The notes under the pieces: model-generated
Seen by the model: the letters and a program-made list of their open reading frames with translations, nothing else
What the model was told of the DNA's origin: nothing
Databases searched by the model: none
Source: an uncultured Mailhella sp.
Lineage (GTDB): Bacteria > Desulfobacterota > Desulfovibrionia > Desulfovibrionales > Desulfovibrionaceae
Direction of reading: 5' to 3'
Length of the DNA stretch: 51,711 nt
Assembly: GCF_905187505.1 (NCBI RefSeq)
Contig: NZ_CAJJIC010000005.1
Coordinates: 1 to 51,711, forward strand
Part shown: one piece after another, positions 34,180 to 42,920 of the stretch
How the letters are laid out: each line of letters begins with the position of its first letter
Numbering within the stretch: the first letter of the stretch is position 1
Program-made: the position numbers and the translations under genes

Positions 34180-34524
34180 ATGGAAGCAAGAGCGCTTGAA
34201 CGTCTGAACGCGGAACTTGCCGAGGAACAGGAAAGACTGCAGTATCTGCAGGGACTTTTTCAGGGCGAAGCCATGCCGGACATGCTGGACGACGCCATGC
34301 ATATGGAGTCCGTGCGCTTTGCCGGAGCTCTTGCGGACCGCAGCGCAAGAAGACTCAGTCTGCTGCGCAGACTTTCGCTCGGCGGCTCGTGGGGCGAGAG
34401 ATACTGCGAGGACTGCGGCGAGCTCATTCCGCTTTCCCGCATACTCGCCGCACCGGAATGCGTGTGCTGCCGAGACTGTCAGGCCCTGCGCGACGGGGAG
34501 ACGGCGCCCGACACGGAGGACTGA
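34180..34524 (+). CDS. TraR/DksA-like C4 zinc-finger protein
   Basis: The 114-aa protein has an N-terminal helical hairpin-like region (residues 1-65, with EELAEEQ-type charged coil) and a C-terminal C4 zinc finger: Cys76-x2-Cys79, then Cys97-x2-Cys100 after 17 residues. That spacing is exactly the DksA/TraR one; extra Cys94 and Cys96 lie close by. It lacks the length of true DksA (about 150 aa) and the DxxDxA coiled-coil tip is not evident, so activity on RNA polymerase is uncertain. GGAGGGC precedes the ATG. It lies 97 bp upstream of the Pho-box operon, transcribed the same way. Confidence 0.85.
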   Translation: MEARALERLNAELAEEQERLQYLQGLFQGEAMPDMLDDAMHMESVRFAGALADRSARRLSLLRRLSLGGSWGERYCEDCGELIPLSRILAAPECVCCRDCQALRDGETAPDTED

Positions 34525-34536
34525 TTGTGTCTTCGG

Positions 34537-34565
34537 ATGTCATAGGACTGTAATATTGATGTCAC
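34537..34565 (+). promoter_or_regulatory. Tandem Pho box (three PhoB-type 7-bp repeats) upstream of the Na/Pi symporter
   Basis: Three direct repeats are spaced exactly 11 bp apart: ATGTCAT (34537), CTGTAAT (34548) and ATGTCAC (34559), separated by 4-bp spacers. The PhoB half-site is CTGTCAT, so the matches are 6/7, 6/7 and 5/7. The 11-bp period is the hallmark of PhoB arrays. A weak -10-like CATTCT starts 10 bp downstream. The gene start is 34622. Confidence 0.65.
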
Positions 34566-34621
34566 ATGGCTCTGGCATTCTTCTCCGAAATCAATAAGAC
34601 AGCTGACAACGGAGTAAGGGT

Positions 34622-36238
34622 ATGTCGTTTTTTACAGCCATGCAGCTTCTCGGCGGTGTGGGTATTTTTCTGTACGCCATCAAGCTCATCAGTGAATCCC
34701 TGCAGATGGTAGCCGGCGAGAGGCTGCGCAACATCATAGGAATGTTTACGAAAACGCCCGTCATGGGCGTTTTTTTGGGCACGGCGGTCACCATGGTCAT
34801 CCAGAGCAGCAGTGCCACCACCGTCATGACGGTGAGCTTCGTGGATGCCGGACTCATGAATCTCATGCAGGCCATAGGCGTCATCATGGGCGCCAACATC
34901 GGCACCACCGTCACGGGGCAGATTCTGGCGTTCCGGGTCAAGGATCTGGCGTACCTGTTCGTGATCGTCGGCGTGCTGCTCATTTTCGTGTGTTCCTCCA
35001 AAAAGCTCAAGCACGTGGGCGAAGGCCTGCTCGGCTTCGGTCTGCTCTTCATAGGCATGCAGACCATGGAAAGCTCCATGGCCTTTCTGCGTGACAGGCA
35101 GGACATCTTCCTTGCCTTCAGCGACAATCCGCTGCTCGGTCTTGCCGCGGGCATGTTCCTTACGCTGCTCGTGCAGTCCAGCTCCGCCACGGTGGGCCTG
35201 ACCATCGCGCTCGGCGTGCAGGGCCTGCTTCCCCTCGAAGCCGCCATACCCATTATTTTCGGCGACAACATAGGCACCACGATCACCGCCGTGCTTGCCG
35301 CTCTCGGCACGGGACGGGCCGCCCGTCAGGCCTGTGCGGCGCACGTGCTGTTCAACGTCATAGGCGTGTGCATCTGGCTGCCGCTCATGCCCCTGTGGAT
35401 AGGCTTCATCGAGGCTTCCTCCTCGTCCATCGGGCATCAGATCGCCAACGCTCATACCATGTTCAACATTTGCAATACGCTTCTGTTCCTTCCCTTCGTT
35501 CGGCCTTTCGCGGCGCTCATCCGCAAGATCATTCCCGATGTCGAACGCGTCGACCGTCGGGACGCCGTGTACCTTGATCCGCTGCTCATCCAGCGCACGC
35601 CCGTGGTGGCGGTGAGCGCCGTGAAGCATGAGTGCAGGCACATGGGAGAGATTGTGCTCGACCTTCTGGACCGCACGGAAAAGGTGTTCTTCGAACATAA
35701 GGAAGAGGAAAAGGATGAAGTGCTTCGTCTGGAAGAGAAGCTGGACGGACTGGAAGAGTCCATACGCAGCTATGCCTCCGACATCATGCAGACCGGCCTT
35801 GACGGAAAGGACGCCGAAATGCTTGAGGCCTGCGTGGTGAGCGCGGGCGATCTTGAGCGCATAGGCGACAAGGGAAAGCGGCTCATCGATTTTTATGAAT
35901 ACCGCAAGAAGAGAGGCGATGATTTCTCTGTCGAAGCCATGAAGGAAGTGCGCTCCCTCTTCCATGAGACGCGCAGGTCCGTCCGGCTTGCGCTGGCCGT
36001 GTTTGACGCCGAACCGTTCACCGAAAAGGACAAGGCCGCGCTGGACGGCCTGGCCGACCGGGTGCGCGAACAGGAATCCCAGCTTCGGGCAAGCCATGCT
36101 TCCCGGCTCAGCTCCGGTCACTGTTCTCCCGAATCCGGGCTCGTGTTCATCGACGTGCTTGGAGCCATAGAACAAATGGCGTATCGTTCAAGAAAGATTG
36201 CCGACCACATGGCCGGACAGCAGCACGCGGAGGCATGA
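34622..36238 (+). CDS. Na+/phosphate cotransporter with C-terminal PhoU-like domain
   Basis: The 538-aa protein has two NaPi-II repeats, each with QSSSAT (residues 61-66 and 185-190) and a GANIGTTVT/GDNIGTTIT partner loop, across about eight membrane segments. The cytosolic C-terminal part (around 340-530) is PhoU-like helical (VVSAGDLERIGDKGKRL; AIEQMAYRSRKIADHM). This architecture is a sodium-driven phosphate importer with a built-in regulatory domain. GGAGTAAGG precedes the ATG. It opens the operon with ppk1 3 bp downstream, under the Pho box. Confidence 0.94.
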   Translation: MSFFTAMQLLGGVGIFLYAIKLISESLQMVAGERLRNIIGMFTKTPVMGVFLGTAVTMVIQSSSATTVMTVSFVDAGLMNLMQAIGVIMGANIGTTVTGQILAFRVKDLAYLFVIVGVLLIFVCSSKKLKHVGEGLLGFGLLFIGMQTMESSMAFLRDRQDIFLAFSDNPLLGLAAGMFLTLLVQSSSATVGLTIALGVQGLLPLEAAIPIIFGDNIGTTITAVLAALGTGRAARQACAAHVLFNVIGVCIWLPLMPLWIGFIEASSSSIGHQIANAHTMFNICNTLLFLPFVRPFAALIRKIIPDVERVDRRDAVYLDPLLIQRTPVVAVSAVKHECRHMGEIVLDLLDRTEKVFFEHKEEEKDEVLRLEEKLDGLEESIRSYASDIMQTGLDGKDAEMLEACVVSAGDLERIGDKGKRLIDFYEYRKKRGDDFSVEAMKEVRSLFHETRRSVRLALAVFDAEPFTEKDKAALDGLADRVREQESQLRASHASRLSSGHCSPESGLVFIDVLGAIEQMAYRSRKIADHMAGQQHAEA

Positions 36239-36241
36239 GTC

Positions 36242-38371
36242 GTGGCTGAAAAGAAAGACAAGACTTCGGAAACGCAGCAGACGACAGGTCAGAAGAAGAT
36301 CGATCTCTCGGCGCAGGATTATTACCTGAACAGAGAACTGAGCTGGCTCGATTTCAACGCCCGTGTTCTTGAAACGGCGCTGGACGAGAGGCTCCCCCTT
36401 CTGGAACAGACCAAGTTCCTTGCCATATTCTACAACAATCTTGACGAGTTCTTCATGGTGCGCGTGGCCAAGGTGCTGCGTCAGTACCGCGAGGGCGCCG
36501 CCAGCTCCGAGGCGGACCGCATGACGCCCGCGCGTCAGCTTGCCGAAATACGCCGCAAGGCTTCGGCCCTGCTTTCCATGGCCAGCGAGCACTGGCAGAA
36601 GAAGCTTGTTCCGCTGCTTCGGGAAAGAGACGTTCACCTTGTGCACTATGACGAGCTTACGGAAAAGCAGCGGCGTTTTCTGCTGGCCTATTTCCGCGAC
36701 GAGATCTATCCCGTGCTCACGCCGCAGGCCATTGATCCCGGGCATCCCTTCCCCACCATTTCCAACCTCAGTCTGAACTTCATCATCCGTCTTCAGGGCA
36801 GGGACGGCATCGCCCGCTTCGCAAGACTGCGCTGTCCGAGCAACGTGCCGCGCTTCATCTTCATTCCCCGCAACAAGGAAGCCAAGACCTACGCGTCGCT
36901 GGGGCTCAAGGCCAACGTCCGCGACGCGGACATTCTCCTTCTCGAGGAGCTCATCGAGGAACATCTCGGCCTTCTCTTCCCCGGCTATACGGTGATGGAT
37001 TCAGGGCTGTTCCGCATTACGAGAAATACCGACGTCAACATCGATGAGGACGACAGCGACGATCTGCTTGAAGCCGTGCAGGACATGGTGGAGCAGCGCC
37101 GCTTCGGCGGAGTGGTGCGCCTTGAGACGGCGCGCGGCATGTCCACGGATCTTTCGGAATTTCTCATCAAGCATCTGGGGCTCAAGCCCTTCCAGGTGTA
37201 CCGGGTGAAGGGGCCGCTGGCCTTTGCGCAGTTCATGTCCCTGTACGGACTCGACAGACCCGGCCTCAAGATTCCGAGCCACAGTCCCGCGGTGCCCGCC
37301 ATCCTGCAGACGGACAGCCTTTTCCGCGTCATTCATAAGCAGGATGTGTTTCTGCATCACCCCTACGACAGCTTCACTCCTGTTCTGGACTTCGTGCAGA
37401 AGGCCGCCGAGGACCCGGACGTCATTTCCATCAAGCAGACGCTTTACCGCGTGGGCAACGATTCGCCCATCGTGCGTTCGCTCATCGAAGCGCGCAGGCA
37501 CGGCAAGCAGGTGACGGCCGTGGTGGAACTCAAGGCCCGTTTCGACGAAGAGCGCAACATCAACTGGGCGGAGGAGCTGGAGCGCGAGGGGGTGAACGTG
37601 GTGTACGGCTTCGTGGGCATGAAGATTCACGCCAAGCTCTGCCTTGTGGTGCGCCGCGAGGCAGAAGGCGTGGTGAGCTATGCCCACATAGGCACGGGCA
37701 ACTACAACGCCTCCACGGCCAGAATGTATACCGACATGGGCATTCTGACCTGTCAGCCCGATATCTGCGCCGACATGGCCGATCTTTTCAACGTCATGAC
37801 GGGTTATGCGGAAAAGGACAATTACCGCGAGCTTCTCGTGTCGCCGAGCGCCATGCGTCGCAGGCTCATAGAACAGATACAGAACGAAATCGCCGTCTGC
37901 GCCCGCGGAGGCGAGGGCGAGATCATCATGAAATGCAACCAGCTCGTGGACCGCAAGATCATCCGCGCGCTGTATGCTGCATCCATGGCAGGCGTGAAGG
38001 TGAACCTCATCGTGCGCGGCATATGCTGTCTCATTCCGGGACTTCCGGGCGTGAGTGAGAACATCACGGTACGGTCCATCGTGGGGCGCTTTCTTGAGCA
38101 TGCCCGCGTGTACTGGTTCCACAACGGCGGAGACTCCTGCATGTTCATGGGCAGCGCGGACATGATGTCCCGCAACCTGGACCGTCGCATAGAAGTGCTT
38201 GCGCCCGTGCTCGACGAGAACATACGCCGCACCCTGCTCGGAGTGCTCAGGCTCCAGCTTGCCGACAACATGCAGGCCTGGGAACTGCGCAGCAGCGGCG
38301 CTTATGTGCGTCTGCATCCTGCGGAAGGCGGCGAGCCGGTGAACTCTCAGGAACTTCTTCTGAAGCGCTGA
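36242..38371 (+). CDS. ppk1: Polyphosphate kinase 1
   Basis: The 709-aa enzyme polymerises the ATP gamma-phosphate into polyphosphate. DYYLNRELSWLDFNARVLE opens the N domain. The phosphohistidine region YAHIGTGNYNASTARMYTD has His482, and RVYWFHNGGDSCMFMGSADM has a second conserved His (about 627). GGAGG precedes the GTG start, 3 bp after the symporter stop. Length and motifs fit PPK1, not PPK2. Operon with an importer and an exopolyphosphatase suggests stored phosphate turnover. Confidence 0.96.
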   Translation: MAEKKDKTSETQQTTGQKKIDLSAQDYYLNRELSWLDFNARVLETALDERLPLLEQTKFLAIFYNNLDEFFMVRVAKVLRQYREGAASSEADRMTPARQLAEIRRKASALLSMASEHWQKKLVPLLRERDVHLVHYDELTEKQRRFLLAYFRDEIYPVLTPQAIDPGHPFPTISNLSLNFIIRLQGRDGIARFARLRCPSNVPRFIFIPRNKEAKTYASLGLKANVRDADILLLEELIEEHLGLLFPGYTVMDSGLFRITRNTDVNIDEDDSDDLLEAVQDMVEQRRFGGVVRLETARGMSTDLSEFLIKHLGLKPFQVYRVKGPLAFAQFMSLYGLDRPGLKIPSHSPAVPAILQTDSLFRVIHKQDVFLHHPYDSFTPVLDFVQKAAEDPDVISIKQTLYRVGNDSPIVRSLIEARRHGKQVTAVVELKARFDEERNINWAEELEREGVNVVYGFVGMKIHAKLCLVVRREAEGVVSYAHIGTGNYNASTARMYTDMGILTCQPDICADMADLFNVMTGYAEKDNYRELLVSPSAMRRRLIEQIQNEIAVCARGGEGEIIMKCNQLVDRKIIRALYAASMAGVKVNLIVRGICCLIPGLPGVSENITVRSIVGRFLEHARVYWFHNGGDSCMFMGSADMMSRNLDRRIEVLAPVLDENIRRTLLGVLRLQLADNMQAWELRSSGAYVRLHPAEGGEPVNSQELLLKR

Positions 38372-38393
38372 GTCATTTTTTATGGAGGAACGT

Positions 38394-39428
38394 ATGGTCA
38401 AGGCAGCAGGAAAGAGCGGCAGAACCCGCAGGTCCGGCACAAGAAGCCGCACGGGGCGTGCAGACATGGCGGAACGCACGGCTGCGGACATGAAGGAAAA
38501 CGTTTCTGCCGAAGACGCGGAAGCTCCCGAAAAGATTTCTGCCGAGGCGGCGTGCGGGGCAGGTCAGGAGACGATTTCAGGCGCAGAGACCGGCGTGAGC
38601 ACGGATTTCGGAACGTCCGGGGGCGCATCGGAGGCCTTTTTGTCTGAAGAGCCCGGAGCGGTCGAGGCGGTCGGAAAAGTTTCCTCCGCTTCCGCCGAGC
38701 GGGTGCCCGGCGAGCTTGACTTGCTCCGGGGCGAACTTCTCTGCGAAGAGCTGGAGCAGAACGCCGTGGAGCAGATGTTTCAGTGGATGAAGGAGCACTC
38801 CGCCGAGGAGGAGAGCCTGAGCGCAGGGCTCGGCGAGGTTTCCGGCACGGCGCTTCTTGAAGCGGTGCATCATGGTCGTCACGTGGCGGCGCTTTCCCTT
38901 TTTCTCTTCGAGGCTCTTTCGCGCAGGTTCGAGCTCGACATCCGCTGGGCAAGACTGCTGGCGCAGGCCGCTCTGTGGCACGACCTCGGTTTTGCCGCAG
39001 GGGGACGTCGCCGTCATCACAAGCGCAGCATGGAGATCATCGAAGGCAACGACCGGCTCTCCCTTTCCTTCGGTCTGGCGGATTCCGATCGTTCTCTCGT
39101 GGCGCTTCTGGCGCGCTATCATCGTCGTGCCTGGCCGGGCATGAAGCATCGCCGCTTTGCCGCGCTTTCGCGGGAAGAGCGCCGGAGCCTTTGCGCCTGC
39201 GCCGCCCTGCTGCGGGTTGCGGACGGGCTTGATTATCGGCACCGGGGCGCGGTGGAGGAGCTGCGCGTCACGCTTCGCCGCAGAAGCGTGCATCTGCTCT
39301 GTTTCGGCGCGGAGTCCTGCCGCAAGGAATGTCGTCGCGCGTTGAAGAAGGGAGATCTTTTGGAGCGCCTGTATGGAGGAAGACTGGACATCGAGCAGGG
39401 AAAGGAAGGAGAGAGGGATGTCCTCTGA
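38394..39428 (+). CDS. HD-domain protein resembling the Ppx C-terminal domain
   Basis: The 344-aa protein starts at an ATG with GGAGG 5 nt upstream. Residues 1-90 are low-complexity (Ala/Glu/Gly/Ser). The rest has an HD-type fold: HHGRHVAALSLFLFEALSRR, WHDLGFA with His196-Asp197, HHKRSMEIIEG, ARYHRRAW and VADGLDYRHRGAVEELRVTL. The same order of elements occurs in the C-terminal domain of the Ppx next door (MLHDIGIFISFTKH, ALYHRYG, AEGMDKSHRQAV). It may be a detached paralogue that hydrolyses or senses polyphosphate or guanosine nucleotides; activity is inferred. It overlaps ppx by 11 bp. Confidence 0.85.
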   Translation: MVKAAGKSGRTRRSGTRSRTGRADMAERTAADMKENVSAEDAEAPEKISAEAACGAGQETISGAETGVSTDFGTSGGASEAFLSEEPGAVEAVGKVSSASAERVPGELDLLRGELLCEELEQNAVEQMFQWMKEHSAEEESLSAGLGEVSGTALLEAVHHGRHVAALSLFLFEALSRRFELDIRWARLLAQAALWHDLGFAAGGRRRHHKRSMEIIEGNDRLSLSFGLADSDRSLVALLARYHRRAWPGMKHRRFAALSREERRSLCACAALLRVADGLDYRHRGAVEELRVTLRRRSVHLLCFGAESCRKECRRALKKGDLLERLYGGRLDIEQGKEGERDVL

Positions 39429-40983
39429 AGCGCCTTTTTCGGGTGTGCGTACCGTCGCCATCATGGATCTTGGCTCGAACTCCCTGCGCATGATGATCGT
39501 GCGCATCGGCGAGAACCGCGTGACCAGCGTGCTCAATCAGGTGAAGCAGATGGTGCGTCTCGGCGAGGGTGCCTTTGAGGAACACAGGCTTCAGCCCGAG
39601 CCCATGCGGCGTACCATCGCCGCGCTGCGCGGCTTTGCCGGAATGTGCCGTTCCTACGGCGTGGACGAGGTGGTGGCTCTGGCCACGGCGGCCGTGCGCG
39701 ACGCGGAGAACGGTCAGGAATTCATGGACGAGATACGCCGCGAAACGGGAATCGACTTCACGGTGATTTCCGGCAGGGAAGAGGCGCGTCTCATCTGCCG
39801 CGGCGTGTCCGTGGCGCTCGAACCCTTTGCCGGAAAGCGGATGTTCATCGACATAGGCGGCGGAAGCACCGAACTTTCCGTGGCGAGCGGCGGCAACATT
39901 CTGGAACTTGAGTCCCTCAAGCTCGGCGCCGTGCGCCTTGCCGGACTTTTTCCCTGCGCGGGCACGGTGAGCCCCCAGCGGTATGCGGAAATGCAGAAGT
40001 ACGTGCGCGATCACGCCGTGCTTCCCCTGCAGCGCATGGAGGCTCAGGGTCCGGGCGAGCTTGTGGGCAGTTCCGGCACCATACAGAGCCTTGCGGAAAT
40101 GGCCGTGGCCATGGAACGGGAAAGCGGAAGAAGGACGGGCGACACGACGGAGCTGCTGAGCTACAGTTCCCTTCGGCGCGTGGTCAGAGCGCTTTGCGAG
40201 CGCAACGAAGAGGACAGAATGTCCCTGCCCGGCATGAATCCTCGCCGCACAGGCATTCTTATTCCCGGCGCGGCCATACTCCAGACCATCATGGAGGAAC
40301 TGGACTTCGACTCCGTGCGGGTTTCCGGCCGCGGCCTTCGGGACGGCGCACTGGCCGATTATCTCGACCGGCTTTTCCCGGAAAAGGGAAGGCTTTCCGT
40401 GCGCGACGAAAGCGTGCTCCGCCTGGCGAGACTGTGCCGGTTCGAGGAGGTGCATTCCCGCCACGTGGCAAAGCTTGCGCTCATGCTTTTTGATTCCGCC
40501 CGGGAGCTCGGTCTGTATCGCGGTCCGGCCAGAATGCGCGAGCTTCTTCATTATGCCGCGATGCTGCACGACATAGGCATCTTCATTTCCTTCACGAAGC
40601 ACAACGTGCACAGTCATTATCTCATTCAGAACAGCGAGATGCTCGGCTTTACGCAGAAGGAGGTGTCGCTCATGGCGGCGCTCGCCCTCTATCACCGGTA
40701 CGGCTATTCCAAGAAGGACAAGGGCTGCGTCGTCACGCTGGCCGAGGACTGGCTGGTCCATGCGCGCTGTCTTTCTCTCTTTCTTTCTCTGGCCGAGGGC
40801 ATGGACAAGAGTCATCGTCAGGCCGTGGTTTCCGCGAAGTTCGTCCGAAAGGATCAGAATCTTGCGCTGCTCGTCCGAGCCTCCGTGCCCTGCCCCGTGG
40901 AGCAGGAGAGGCTGAAACGCTGTTACAAGTCTCTGGAAAAGTGCTTCGGCAGAACGGACGTGGTGTGGGAATCCGCGTCGTGA
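39418..40983 (+). CDS. ppx: Exopolyphosphatase / guanosine pentaphosphatase (Ppx/GppA family)
   Basis: The 521-aa protein has the ASKHA-type Ppx domain (AIMDLGSNSLRMMIVRI, VVALATAAVRDAENGQEF, ISGREEARLICRGV, IDIGGGSTELSV, ELVGSSGTIQSLAEMA) and a C-terminal HD-type domain (from about 330). The start at 39418 has GGAGAGAGG upstream and overlaps the HD-protein stop. It removes terminal phosphate from polyphosphate and may also hydrolyse pppGpp. It is the last gene of the phosphate/polyphosphate operon. Confidence 0.95.
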   Translation: MSSEAPFSGVRTVAIMDLGSNSLRMMIVRIGENRVTSVLNQVKQMVRLGEGAFEEHRLQPEPMRRTIAALRGFAGMCRSYGVDEVVALATAAVRDAENGQEFMDEIRRETGIDFTVISGREEARLICRGVSVALEPFAGKRMFIDIGGGSTELSVASGGNILELESLKLGAVRLAGLFPCAGTVSPQRYAEMQKYVRDHAVLPLQRMEAQGPGELVGSSGTIQSLAEMAVAMERESGRRTGDTTELLSYSSLRRVVRALCERNEEDRMSLPGMNPRRTGILIPGAAILQTIMEELDFDSVRVSGRGLRDGALADYLDRLFPEKGRLSVRDESVLRLARLCRFEEVHSRHVAKLALMLFDSARELGLYRGPARMRELLHYAAMLHDIGIFISFTKHNVHSHYLIQNSEMLGFTQKEVSLMAALALYHRYGYSKKDKGCVVTLAEDWLVHARCLSLFLSLAEGMDKSHRQAVVSAKFVRKDQNLALLVRASVPCPVEQERLKRCYKSLEKCFGRTDVVWESAS

Positions 40984-41123
40984 GACTTTTTCGGCGAGTG
41001 CTGCAGGCGTCCGGATCCCGCAGGGGAACCGGGCGTCTGTCGTTTTGAAGGAGGTCTCGAAAAGGCAGAGGCTTTTTTCCGCGCGTCTCTTTTCGGCACG
41101 GCTTTTCCGACCCGGACACGCAG

Positions 41124-41161
41124 AAAGCCCTCTTCCCGTCATGTTGCGGAAAGAGGGCTTT
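41124..41161. terminator. Bidirectional terminator between ppx and the hydrogenase
   Basis: AAAGCCCTCTT (41124-41134) pairs with AAGAGGGCTTT (41151-41161) between convergent genes. Confidence 0.78.
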
Positions 41162-41220
41162 GTTGAACCTTGTCCGGGGCGCGTGCCCGGCGGCACGTCG
41201 GCCAAAGAAGCGCCTTCGGC

Positions 41221-42915
41221 CTAGTTGCCGCTCATGTTCCTGTGCAGAAGCTCGTGTTCCCTGCCCTTGAGCAGCGTGGCATAGAGCGTGTCGAGCAGCG
41301 GGTTTTCGCTGGTCTTTTTTATCTGCATGTTGATGTCCGCCTCGTAGAGGGAGTCTCGGCGGGCCCGGAACGGATTGTCATGGGAGGAGACCGGCTGGCC
41401 GCCGCCCATGATGCAGCCGCCGGGGCAGGCCATGAACTCTACGAAGTCATAGTTCTTGCCGCCTTCGCGAATGGCGTTCAGCACCATGTCGGCGTTGCGC
41501 AGACCGCTGACCACGGCCGCGCGGATCGTCCTGCCGCCGTGGAGAAAGCTGAATTCCCGTATGCCGTGCTCTTCGCGCACGCCCACCTTCTTGAGCTCGT
41601 CGATTTCCTGCCGGCTGTGCCCGGCGATGAAGTTGCGCAGCACGGCCTCGGTCACGCCGCCGCTCGTTCCGAAGATGAGGCCCGCGCCGGAGGTGATGCC
41701 GAAGGGCATGTCAGCCGCGTCCTTGTCCGCGCCGTTCAGCGTGAGGCCGTAGCTCTGTATCATGCCGATGAGCTCTTCAGTGGTGAGCACATAGTCCACG
41801 TCCTGCCTGCCGTTCGTGCGGGATTCGGGACGGAGTATCTCATCCTTCTTGGCCGTGCAGGGCATGATGGCCACGGAAACGAGACGGCGTCCCTTTTCGT
41901 CGGGCGACTGCTCGTCCCAGGCGCGCAGCACCGCGCCGAACATCTGCATGGGCGAGCGGCAGGTGGAAAGATTGGGAATGAATTCCGGATGCTTCCTCTC
42001 GCAGAAGCGCACCCACGCCGGGCAGCAGCTCGTGAAGAGAGGCAGCTTTTCGCCGGAGGCAAGACGCGCCTCAAGCTCGCGGCTTTCTTCGGTCACGGTG
42101 AGGTCCGCCCCAAAGGCCGTGTCGTACACTTCCTCGAATCCCAGACGGTGCATCACCGTGACGAGGCGGTTCATCACGTTCTTTCCGGCGGGGAAGCCGA
42201 ACCTGTCGCCTATGGCCGTGCGCACGGCCGGAGCCACCTGCGCCACCACCTTGTTTTTCGGGTCCGCGAGCGCGGCCCACACTTCGTCCACGGTGCTCTT
42301 GATGGAGATGGCTCCCGTGGGACAGACCACGCGGCACTGGCCGCAGCCCACGCAGTCGGTTTCCGCCAGACGGCGGTTGTAGGCGGGAGTGACCAGCGTG
42401 GCCACGCCCTTGCCGGCGAAGTCCAGGGCGTCCACGGCCTGAATGTTGTCGCACATGCGCACGCAGTCGCCGCAGAGTATGCACTTGCTCGGCGTGCGCA
42501 CGATGCAGTTGGAGCTGTTGTCCACGTCGTGGCGTTCCTGCGCGCTCTTGAAGCGTATCTTCCGCACGCCCATGCGCTCGGCCAGGTTCTGCAGATGGCA
42601 GTCTCCGTTTTTGTTGCATACCGTGCAGTCGCGGTCGTGGGAGGCGAGAAGAAGCTCGAGAAGCGTGCGGCGGTACCTGCGCAGCTCCGGCGTGTTGGTC
42701 TGAATGTTCATGCCGTCGCGCGGGCGTACCGTGCAGGAAGCAAAATAGCGGCCTTCGTCGTCCTTGACCGTGCAGAGACGGCAGGCGCCGTACACGGAAA
42801 GTTCCGAAACGTAGCAGAGCGTGGGCAGATCGATGCCCGCCTTGCGTATGACCGTCAGCACATTGGTTTCATCGGTGAATTCGACGCGGATGCCGTCGAT
42901 GATCATGCTGCCCAT
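41221..42915 (-). CDS. [FeFe] hydrogenase catalytic subunit (HndD-like, soluble)
   Basis: The 564-aa protein has a [2Fe-2S] plant-type domain (Cys34, 45, 48, 61), a His93-Cys97-Cys100-Cys106 cluster, two [4Fe-4S] ferredoxin clusters (from Cys145 and Cys188) and the H-cluster domain: TSCCPAW (295-301), MPCTAKKDE (351-359) and CPGGC (497-501). These are all the motifs of active CpI/HndD-type enzymes. No signal peptide, so cytoplasmic. Start at 42915 with AAGGA. It follows the NuoF-like Fe-S gene by 5 bp. It makes or takes up H2 using ferredoxin and/or NAD(P)H; direction is not given by sequence. Confidence 0.96.
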   Translation of the reverse strand: MGSMIIDGIRVEFTDETNVLTVIRKAGIDLPTLCYVSELSVYGACRLCTVKDDEGRYFASCTVRPRDGMNIQTNTPELRRYRRTLLELLLASHDRDCTVCNKNGDCHLQNLAERMGVRKIRFKSAQERHDVDNSSNCIVRTPSKCILCGDCVRMCDNIQAVDALDFAGKGVATLVTPAYNRRLAETDCVGCGQCRVVCPTGAISIKSTVDEVWAALADPKNKVVAQVAPAVRTAIGDRFGFPAGKNVMNRLVTVMHRLGFEEVYDTAFGADLTVTEESRELEARLASGEKLPLFTSCCPAWVRFCERKHPEFIPNLSTCRSPMQMFGAVLRAWDEQSPDEKGRRLVSVAIMPCTAKKDEILRPESRTNGRQDVDYVLTTEELIGMIQSYGLTLNGADKDAADMPFGITSGAGLIFGTSGGVTEAVLRNFIAGHSRQEIDELKKVGVREEHGIREFSFLHGGRTIRAAVVSGLRNADMVLNAIREGGKNYDFVEFMACPGGCIMGGGQPVSSHDNPFRARRDSLYEADINMQIKKTSENPLLDTLYATLLKGREHELLHRNMSGN

Positions 42916-42920
42916 GATTG

